From Lentimicrobium sp. (GTDB lineage Bacteria; Bacteroidota; Bacteroidia; Bacteroidales; Lentimicrobiaceae), in NCBI GenBank assembly GCA_019429275.1, contig JAHYJC010000031.1:1-56690 (forward strand): DNA of 56,690 bases, given 5' to 3'. How positions within the stretch are numbered: position 1 is the stretch's first letter; each line of letters opens with the position of its first letter. The translations under genes were made by a program, and so were the position numbers. This document shows, in pieces, positions 50,909 through 56,690 of this stretch. The notes under the pieces were generated by a model. The model saw nothing but the letters and a program-made list of their open reading frames with translations, ran no database searches and had not been told where the DNA came from.

Positions 50909-50946
50909 CCCCTGCCCTGGGGTCTTGTATTGGCTTCTGGCACGCC
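50909..50946 (-). promoter_or_regulatory. Two-hairpin leader, copy I
   Basis: GGC-GTGCCAGAA-GCC (50946-50932), 9-nt linker, CCCC-AGGGCA-GGGG (50922-50909), 9 nt to ATG 50899. Confidence 0.8.
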
Positions 50947-50953
50947 GTTTATA

Positions 50954-51235
50954 TTAAAATTTATCAATCAATTTAATCAACACATCTCCATGACATTCTA
51001 AAGGACTGCACCAGCAACCCAAAACTTTACCCTTCAGTTGGTGCAAGTCTTTTAGAAGGTATTTCCCTTCCCCTTCAGTAATCCATTTCTCATAAGCTGC
51101 AACGGCTTCAGCTCTACTTCCTACAATGAATTTAGCCGTTGTATTTTGCTTATGAGTAAATGGGTTACCCCACTTACTCCCACGTCCTATATACACGTCA
51201 TAAGACTCAACCTTACAATGCACTACATTTTTCAT
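50954..51235 (-). CDS. DUF4326-family protein
   Basis: A 93-aa protein with VYIGRGSKWGNPFTHKQ, GSRAEAVAAYEKWI and GKVLGCWCSPLECHGDVLIKL, the DUF4326 motifs, including the Cys-x-Cys...Cys-His group. The family is frequent in phages; role unknown. It has an ordinary AAAGGAG site 6 nt before ATG 51235 instead of a two-hairpin leader, and is probably first in its transcript. Confidence 0.88.
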   Translation of the reverse strand: MKNVVHCKVESYDVYIGRGSKWGNPFTHKQNTTAKFIVGSRAEAVAAYEKWITEGEGKYLLKDLHQLKGKVLGCWCSPLECHGDVLIKLIDKF

Positions 51236-51252
51236 AAGTTTCTCCTTTCTTG

Positions 51253-51610
51253 CTTAGATTTTAAGCAACAACAAACTGTAACAAAAATTAAGAAGTCAAG
51301 TGTTAGGGTCTGATTTTTTTGTCAGGCATCAGATTTATTAGACTTCAAAAAAATCTGAAAGAACACTTGAAGCTTACAGCCAGGAACAGGAGGAATTGAA
51401 GAGATAAAAAGAATAGCCCTTTTATATTTTTGTGAAAGTATATTTCGGAAATCTAAGTAAGAGAGAGAGGGAGACGGTGGGATTAAGCTCTGCGAAGGAG
51501 GCGTAAAGACGACTGAGTGCGAGAGGGATTGCAGCGGCATCCTTTTTTGCCCTTTGCAAAAAAGATACAGCGAAAAGCCCGGTCAGCGCAATTCAGCTGA
51601 CTCGCCCAAA
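51253..51610. repeat. 357-bp direct repeat, copy 2
   Basis: Second copy of 48302-48658, about 2.95 kb away and same orientation, again directly upstream of a minus-strand gene run. It fills the gap between DUF4326 and the 48-aa gene. Differences from copy 1 are scattered single substitutions and a changed loop (GCAATTCA versus GCCCTTTA) inside a conserved GTCAGC/GCTGAC stem. Confidence 0.85.
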
Positions 51611-51641
51611 AGGAAAAAAATATAAAAGATTAATCTATATG

Positions 51642-51788
51642 TTACACTCCTGAAACGCTAAACAGAAAAATTATAAAAGCGCCAGCCCCATAAATTAAAA
51701 TAAGCTCCCACCATTGCCAATCCGAAACAAGTTCTCTTGGATAGACAAGGTTTGGCAGTAAAGCAAGAAAATTCTTAATCCGGTTCAT
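51642..51788 (-). CDS. 48-aa membrane peptide, cassette copy 1
   Basis: ATG 51788 overlaps the end of the 83-aa gene by 14 bp. MNRIKNFLALLPNLVYPREL, then a Trp-rich DWQWWELILIY and a membrane segment GAGAFIIFLFSVSGV. A paralogue lies at 54915-55058; conserved reading frame in both copies supports a real gene. Confidence 0.65.
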   Translation of the reverse strand: MNRIKNFLALLPNLVYPRELVSDWQWWELILIYGAGAFIIFLFSVSGV

Positions 51789-52026
51789 TAAGATTCAGTT
51801 TTATCCTATCCAAATACGGCTCAAGCGGATTCAGGGATTTAAATGTACGAAACTTTTCAATTTCATTAGCCTCCGGGTTGTACCATGCCTCAACATAAAA
51901 ATCATCAAGACTGTACAAATTGATATCAAAACCCTCCTCAGACCGGTTCATAATGAACACTCCCTTGTCCCAAAGAATAAGGGCTTTATCGTCATTGGAA
52001 AGGATGTTGAAGTCGTAAATGCCCAT
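51775..52026 (-). CDS. 83-aa hypothetical protein, cassette copy 1
   Basis: MGIYDFNILSNDDKALILWD, then KGVFIMNRSEEG and NLYSLDDFYVEAWYNPEANE. The pattern resembles small acidic Bacteroidota proteins of unknown function, some found beside toxins. Coupled to the membrane peptide by overlap. A broken duplicate lies at 55055-55297. Confidence 0.65.
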   Translation of the reverse strand: MGIYDFNILSNDDKALILWDKGVFIMNRSEEGFDINLYSLDDFYVEAWYNPEANEIEKFRTFKSLNPLEPYLDRIKLNLNEPD

Positions 52027-52281
52027 TGGATATTTGCGCTGATTCTGATGTATAAAAATAGAAAACTATTTGAATAGTATATCAATAATTTGCTGATTTG
52101 TTAAAAGGCTTTATCGTATAAAAAAAACTCCATGGAAGGAGGCTCTATTGTTAACTCGACTTGACAAGGTGAAAAACCAAACCTTTTCAGGCAGGACAAA
52201 TATAAGGATTTGGGAAGGGAAAAGCAAGTGGCAATGCGTAATAAAAGGAGGCCTACTAATCCATGAACTCTGATTTATATT

Positions 52282-52851
52282 CTAATCATTTACTCTAAAA
52301 TAATAGGCAATGAATGGGTCTTCTTCTTCTATTATCTCTGAACTATAGTTTAAACTAGAACCAAGATATTTAACAATTAATGAATCATCATTTATTTTCA
52401 GGATTCTATATTCAAAACTTGTACCAGTGGGACTTTTATCTGGGTCTAAAAAATCTTCTGATAATAAATCATCACTAATAGAAAAAATGTAATCTGAGAT
52501 TTGTATTCCTTGTGGAAGGTTATTTACAGAATATTCATACTTTTCAACCTTATGCTTATGTCCATTTTGGTATTCTACAATTGTGACATGATCAGGCCAT
52601 TTTACATATTCCTTTTGACTTAACAGAACTTCTTTAGATTTAATAAAGTAGACTTTATCAAGTATCCATTTACCATTAATTAATAGATTATACTCTTTTT
52701 CTTTTTGAATTACTGATTTTGATTTGAGTATTCCTTCAGCAACTAATTTTTCTTCCGCTGCCTTTCTATCACTCACGGAAAAGTTACAAGAGGTTAAAAA
52801 AGTCAGGATTAAAGATACTATCATTACCGGTGAATATAGGAAAGATTTCAT
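52282..52851 (-). CDS. Hypothetical lipoprotein
   Basis: A 189-aa protein with a lipoprotein signal (MIVSLILTFLTSCNF, Cys22). The mature part is beta-rich (NLLINGKWILDKVYFIKSKE; SFEYRILKINDDSLIVKYLG), in the style of lipocalin-like domains. 15 bp from the next gene upstream, likely co-transcribed. Function unknown. Confidence 0.65.
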   Translation of the reverse strand: MKSFLYSPVMIVSLILTFLTSCNFSVSDRKAAEEKLVAEGILKSKSVIQKEKEYNLLINGKWILDKVYFIKSKEVLLSQKEYVKWPDHVTIVEYQNGHKHKVEKYEYSVNNLPQGIQISDYIFSISDDLLSEDFLDPDKSPTGTSFEYRILKINDDSLIVKYLGSSLNYSSEIIEEEDPFIAYYFRVND

Positions 52852-52866
52852 GAGTGGAAAATTAAG

Positions 52867-53370
52867 TTATTCTGAAATAAGTTCCTGTACGAATCTGTCG
52901 ATTTTAAGGTCAACCAAATATTTATATAAGGTCAAATTTTGTGCTAGTCTATCAGTCAATTCATCTTTACTCAAAACCACTAAGGATTCATGATAATTAT
53001 CCTCTTGCCTTGTCGAAATAAAAGATATTTCAATCTTTAGAGCTTGTTCAAATAATTTTGAATAACCTTGAAATATTTGATCGTATTCTTTTGCTAATTT
53101 CAGGCTTACTTTAGATTTAATTTCTGAAGTGAACAGATTGCTAGAATATTCCAAGTATTTCTTACAAATGTCAATGTTTTTATTCCTCTCATCAAAATTC
53201 AATTCACTTACTACACAATAATTATACATTGTTCTTACAAAACATAAATGATTAACTAGAAGAATTTTCTTCTCTTGAAAATCAGATAATTTTTCTTGTG
53301 AACTAGTTTGAGAATATAATTCGAAACCTAGTAATGTTGTAAAAATCAGAGTAAAAAGTAATTTTTTCAT
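52867..53370 (-). CDS. Hypothetical secreted helical protein
   Basis: A 167-aa protein with signal peptide MKKLLFTLIFTTLLGFELYSQ and a helical mature domain with two Cys (about 43 and 52) plus one near 69. No family recognised. Probably in an operon with the lipoprotein gene. Confidence 0.6.
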   Translation of the reverse strand: MKKLLFTLIFTTLLGFELYSQTSSQEKLSDFQEKKILLVNHLCFVRTMYNYCVVSELNFDERNKNIDICKKYLEYSSNLFTSEIKSKVSLKLAKEYDQIFQGYSKLFEQALKIEISFISTRQEDNYHESLVVLSKDELTDRLAQNLTLYKYLVDLKIDRFVQELISE

Positions 53371-53426
53371 GAATGTATTTATTTTAAGTGATGGTTTAGG
53401 CTGTCTTAAAATGGCAACGGTTGAGG

Positions 53427-53529
53427 CTAGACGCTGGCGGGCACTTTTGAAAATATCTCTTTCCGGCCATCACAATTTTCAATAAATGTACAAACTTTCT
53501 TCTAAACCATACGCCCGACTGCGTTTAAG
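53427..53529. repeat. Imperfect palindromic spacer (attC-like?)
   Basis: Arms CTAGACGCTGGCGGGC (53427-53442) and GCCCGACTGCGTTTAAG (53513-53529) pair imperfectly around a 70-nt centre. Lies between unrelated hypothetical genes. See findings. Confidence 0.4.
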
Positions 53530-53549
53530 TCTTATTTATAATATGCAGG

Positions 53550-53864
53550 CTATATGATTTCGTCAGATAAAATTGTATCAAAAAGATCATCATTAAGAAA
53601 CTGATAATGAACACTGTGGCCTATGTCGTATTTATATTTTTTGTAAAGTCGTTTAACTATTGTCTCTTTGTTAAAATGATCATTACTATCAAATAGCACA
53701 AATAGAACTCTAAGTTTGTCATTCACCAAAGAACAAATTTGATAAGACTTTCCATCCATCTGTAAATCAAGACTGTCAGAAATACTGCCAACAGTATTAA
53801 ACTTTGAATATTTGTTACTAAATGAGTCTATTACCTTTTTCTTTTGAATGTCTGTGAGAATCAT
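53550..53864 (-). CDS. Hypothetical 104-aa protein
   Basis: Small soluble protein (MILTDIQKKKVIDSFSNKYS; SLVNDKLRVLFVLFDSNDHF). Its ATG overlaps the upstream 296-aa gene by 4 bp. No family recognised. Confidence 0.6.
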   Translation of the reverse strand: MILTDIQKKKVIDSFSNKYSKFNTVGSISDSLDLQMDGKSYQICSLVNDKLRVLFVLFDSNDHFNKETIVKRLYKKYKYDIGHSVHYQFLNDDLFDTILSDEII

Positions 53865-54751
53865 TTTTTTTGTGAAGTTAATTTGACAAGTGGATTAATT
53901 AACAGGAAAAGTATTAAACATTTTAGTTTCTGACTTCTTTCTATTTTTGCTGCAATTGCTGGAGAATAAAAATAGTACAAAGAAATAAACAATTTACCAA
54001 ACTGTGATTTCGCCAGAACATTGTCGCGAAAATTCCTTAAGACAATAACATTAGGATGGTCGTAGTTTCCGTAGCAAGCTGTTGCAATAAAGCAGCCACC
54101 TTTCTTTATCTCATTTAGTGCAGGCAATATTGGAATTTCTTTGGTCCAAGTTTCAGTTAAAAAAGTATCCAATTTATCTATATAGAATTGTTCACAAATG
54201 ATATCAATGGACCTCATTGTATCGTTATCATTATATTCAAGTGAATAACGTATGCCAAGTTTTTCAACAATATCATCTTCAATCTTACCAGCCAGCCTAA
54301 AGCCCCCCCTAATTAATGCATGAGTAAACGATCCACCTACAAGGGCACCTTGCATATTGTACATGAGTTGATAGCTTTTTTTGGGATTTACAGCATTAAA
54401 CCTAACTTCTTCATTTTTCTTGAAACCTATAATTTCAGAACGTTTTATTTTTAAAAATGAAGCATACTTATTTTTTGAATGCTCTAAATCCAATATAAAA
54501 GGGTTTTCATGGAACTCAAAACTAAAAATTATATATTCAATCGTCGAGGATATAATTAAAAACATACCTTGTATGGCGGTGTCATGACTAAATTTAAAAT
54601 GTTCATTTGATCTCAAATAAATCGAAGGTATAGTTTGTTCCAGCCATTCACCAGGGCCAGTAGAATCCAAATATTTACTTTCCCTTACGTTAATTTGATC
54701 AATAAATTCTAAAAAGTCTAGTGGTTTAAGTAGTGTTAAATCTATATTCAT
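53861..54751 (-). CDS. CFI-box-CTERM-type protein
   Basis: A 296-aa protein. The C-terminal CFIATACYGNYDHPNVIVLR with RDNVLAKSQFGKLFISLYY and SPAIAAKI is the CFI-box module: CFIATA-YG, an LR-FRD helix and a YYxxSPxxA segment ending in a hydrophobic helix. The N-terminal 210 residues are unlike anything I know. The module occurs at the end of diverse proteins; its role is not established. Confidence 0.75.
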   Translation of the reverse strand: MNIDLTLLKPLDFLEFIDQINVRESKYLDSTGPGEWLEQTIPSIYLRSNEHFKFSHDTAIQGMFLIISSTIEYIIFSFEFHENPFILDLEHSKNKYASFLKIKRSEIIGFKKNEEVRFNAVNPKKSYQLMYNMQGALVGGSFTHALIRGGFRLAGKIEDDIVEKLGIRYSLEYNDNDTMRSIDIICEQFYIDKLDTFLTETWTKEIPILPALNEIKKGGCFIATACYGNYDHPNVIVLRNFRDNVLAKSQFGKLFISLYYFYSPAIAAKIERSQKLKCLILFLLINPLVKLTSQKK

Positions 54752-54914
54752 ATAGTTAGTATTCTTTGTTTAGTTTGCATTTAATTTGGTTTTAACCCAG
54801 AAAAATTCACTGTAAGTCCTATTATTTATCTGGTTATCACAGATTTTTATATTATTTATTTCTCGGTAAAGGTATAATTTAATGACCACATACAGCAAAT
54901 TATTCGCAAAACTA

Positions 54915-55058
54915 TTATCCTGCCATGCTAAACATGAATATTATAAAAGCGCCAGCCCCATAAATTAATATTAGCTCCCACCATTGCCAGTCCTGAACCT
55001 GCTCTCTCGGATAAACAAGGTTTGGCAGCAAAGCAAGAAAATCCTTTAAACGGTTCAT
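54915..55058 (-). CDS. 47-aa membrane peptide, cassette copy 2
   Basis: Paralogue of the peptide at 51642-51788: MNRLKDFLALLPNLVYPREQ then DWQWWELILIYGAGAFIIFM. The frame is intact although its upstream partner is broken, so the peptide may be the functional part. Start ATG 55058. Confidence 0.6.
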   Translation of the reverse strand: MNRLKDFLALLPNLVYPREQVQDWQWWELILIYGAGAFIIFMFSMAG

Positions 55059-55297
55059 TTAAGATTCAGTTTTATCCTATCCAAATAAGGTTCAAGCGGA
55101 TTCAGGGATTTAAATGTACGAAACTTTTCAATTTCATTAGCCTCCGGGTTGTACCATGCCTCAACGTAAAAATCAAAAAGACTATAAAGGTTGATATCAA
55201 AACCCTCCTCAAACCGGTTCATGATGAAGACTCCTTTATCCTATAGTGTCCGGGCTTGATCGTCTTTGGACAGGATGTTGAAGTCGTAGATTCCCAT
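55055..55297 (-). pseudogene. Broken duplicate of the 83-aa protein
   Basis: Clear nucleotide copy of 51775-52026. Starts ATG 55297; the Trp codon of LILWDKG is TAG here, giving an in-frame amber stop near codon 19, and an extra A near the 3' end shifts the last residues. All else is in frame, so inactivation is recent or the stop is read through. Confidence 0.8.
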
Positions 55298-55312
55298 TTA
55301 CAATTATATGAA

Positions 55313-55446
55313 ATAACGTTTTGCAGCTACCCGAAGGTGGCGATTTCGAAGCACTTCACTGTCAACCAAGCACAAACTTTGATAGAAGCACAAAGCTTGA
55401 TTTAACCACTGAACCGCCACTTTTGGGTAGGTGCTGTTATAGGGCG
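55313..55446. repeat. Imperfect palindromic spacer (attC-like?)
   Basis: ATAACG...GCAGCTACCC...GGTGGCG on the left can pair with CGCCAC...GGGTAGGTGC...GTTAT on the right, leaving a 70-nt variable centre. It lies between two unrelated genes and ends GTTATAGGGCG. Confidence 0.5.
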
Positions 55447-55451
55447 TTTTT

Positions 55452-56348
55452 CTATTTCTTTCCACTACGTTTTGTCATTTTAGGAACTCCGTCACCCGGT
55501 GTTAATATTGTCGTGATTTTAGCGTCAGAAAGAAGTCGCTGTAAAATTTTCCCTATTGGTTTTTTGGTTCGTTTACTTTCGTCAATTGCTTGTTGAATTA
55601 TTTCACCTGAAATTGTTTGTCCTTCGGGAGCTTGAATTAATGTTTGTCTGTTGAATGGTGCATTTTCAATGTCGTCAGTAATTTTCATTACATCATCAAT
55701 TAGTTCTAAATTTTCTTCATCTTCTAAAACACCGATACCGTGCCCGTAGGAATGTCCCAACTTTACTTTGTCAGGAGCTTGGTCAAGCATAGTGATTGTA
55801 AATAAATCACCGTCTGAAAATGGAATATGATAATCGTTAAATTTTAAAAATATTAGGTCATCAACCTTCATCTGAATATGATAATGGGGGATTGAGCCTA
55901 CTTGTGCGTTTGGGTGTCCTTCTTTGTCAGTATGTCCAATTGAAAAAGCCCACTCAATATTTTTAAATTTGTATGTAGTCTCAAGATATGAAGTTGAAGA
56001 GGTTTCGTCTTTAAGGTCATTTATGTTAGCAATCGGTTTTTCTGTATTGGCAAGCCAACGGAAATAACTGTCAAGTTGAAAGAAACCGATTGGATTTTTA
56101 AGGTAATTTTCAAAATGTTTCTTTTTTATTCCTGTCGGATAAGTAAACCAATGGAAACAAGGTCTTTCTTTTTCAAAGGAATCCATCTGTCCGCCACATA
56201 AAAAGCATTTGCCGATTTTTAGTCCGTCAGTAAACTCTTTGTAAACACGAGCATTATTTTCTGCTTGTAAACGCGTTTGTCTATCAACTTCTTCTTGTGG
56301 AATTGACTCAATAAATTTTCTCAGGTCTTTGTCTTTATATGGGTTCAT
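55452..56348 (-). CDS. Hypothetical protein with CxxC and HIT-like HxH motif
   Basis: A 298-aa protein. A CFLCGG knuckle (about 48-53) and an SIPHYHIQMKVDDL segment (about 152-165) are reminiscent of HIT-type nucleotide hydrolases (HxHxH), with the third His replaced by Gln-Met. C-terminal region is acidic and ends basic (PKMTKRSGKK). Overlaps the next gene upstream by 4 bp. Family uncertain. Confidence 0.6.
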   Translation of the reverse strand: MNPYKDKDLRKFIESIPQEEVDRQTRLQAENNARVYKEFTDGLKIGKCFLCGGQMDSFEKERPCFHWFTYPTGIKKKHFENYLKNPIGFFQLDSYFRWLANTEKPIANINDLKDETSSTSYLETTYKFKNIEWAFSIGHTDKEGHPNAQVGSIPHYHIQMKVDDLIFLKFNDYHIPFSDGDLFTITMLDQAPDKVKLGHSYGHGIGVLEDEENLELIDDVMKITDDIENAPFNRQTLIQAPEGQTISGEIIQQAIDESKRTKKPIGKILQRLLSDAKITTILTPGDGVPKMTKRSGKK

Positions 56349-56690
56349 TGTTTCAATTTTTCAGGCAACCAATAATTTCTGTCATTGCACCCTTTGGGAA
56401 TTATGAGTCCAACGTTTTCTTTACCGTTTTTTATTTTCTCAATTATTGGGTGTTCGGGATTATTTCTTTCTCTTGTTTGCCCACCATAAAAATATCCAAA
56501 TCCCTTTTCATCAACTGCATTAAATCTTTTTGTTATCGTCTCAATAATGCTCGCTGAATTTTCAAACACAAACATTCCAAAGTGAATTTCTGTGCTCCAC
56601 AAAACACCATAACCTTTTATAGATTTGTCAAATAATGCTTTAACATTACTACTGCACCTTTGAATCCAATAAGCCCAGTTAACTACTTCA
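56345..56690 (-). CDS. Partial hypothetical protein, 5' end outside window
   Basis: The frame is open from the window edge to 56345 (VVNWAYWIQRCSSNVKALFD, then GYGVLWSTEIHFGMFVFEN, ending YWLPEKLKQ). The true start is beyond 56690. Coupled by a 4-bp overlap to the HxH protein gene, so the two probably act together. No family recognised. Confidence 0.6.
   Translation of the reverse strand, partial: EVVNWAYWIQRCSSNVKALFDKSIKGYGVLWSTEIHFGMFVFENSASIIETITKRFNAVDEKGFGYFYGGQTRERNNPEHPIIEKIKNGKENVGLIIPKGCNDRNYWLPEKLKQ

Noticed and set aside
45577..50946. Repeated leaders as a CRISPR array
   Set aside because: Repeats are separated by whole genes of varied length, lie at fixed distance from start codons and vary by compensatory changes. 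There are no spacers or cas genes.
45577..50946. Leaders as preQ1, SAM-II or guanidine-II riboswitches
   Set aside because: Two-hairpin size is similar to some of these, but the conserved loops (GCCAGA and AGGGCA) do not match their known core sequences.

Overview
The window looks like a chromosome segment of a free-living or anaerobic member of the Bacteroidota, probably of the Bacteroidales/Marinilabiliales type. The evidence is a SusC/SusD/SusE starch locus, TAnnTTTG-type -7 promoter elements, few Shine-Dalgarno sequences, a DUF5723-like outer-membrane protein and a bTHX-like small ribosomal protein. The species cannot be named from sequence alone.

Layout. 1-123 is the 5' end of a group II intron on the minus strand, sitting just past a terminator hairpin. 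537-10334 is a starch/maltooligosaccharide locus: GH13 lipoprotein and LacI regulator on minus, divergent susC-susD-susE on plus, with a LacI-type operator between them. 10438-25675 is ordinary core genome: RlmD, shikimate kinase, RecQ, alkyladenine glycosylase, HU, Fmt, a TPR protein, bTHX, a MurD2/MurL-type pair, YqgE, rhomboid, DUF5723, OppC. A tRNA-His gene (25917-25991) with two U-U mismatches in its acceptor stem marks the left end of an integrated element whose integrase follows directly.

27393-44108 is one minus-strand, tightly packed block of phage morphogenesis and lysis genes: portal-like protein, connectors, tape measure, distal tail, fibres, amidase, spanin/holin-like proteins. 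No terminase, capsid or prohead protease is present. Upstream of the portal, where head genes would be expected, is an 880-bp gene-free region packed with hairpins (44246-44925), a candidate large structured RNA.

44993-51235 holds small accessory genes on minus (phosphoribosyltransferase, SLOG/DUF2493, RadC-like JAB protein, DUF4326, zinc-ribbon and unknown proteins). Nine of them start 8-12 nt after the same two-hairpin leader. Its stems change by compensatory substitutions while its loops stay fixed and can pair with each other. I consider this the most interesting and possibly undescribed system in the window. Two 357-bp direct repeats and two copies of a 59-nt palindromic divergent operator/promoter punctuate the same region.

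51642-56690 is a patch of unrelated hypothetical genes on minus, with a duplicated two-gene cassette (one copy broken by an amber codon) and imperfect-palindrome spacers that resemble integron-cassette attC sites. The right end of the integrated element was not found.
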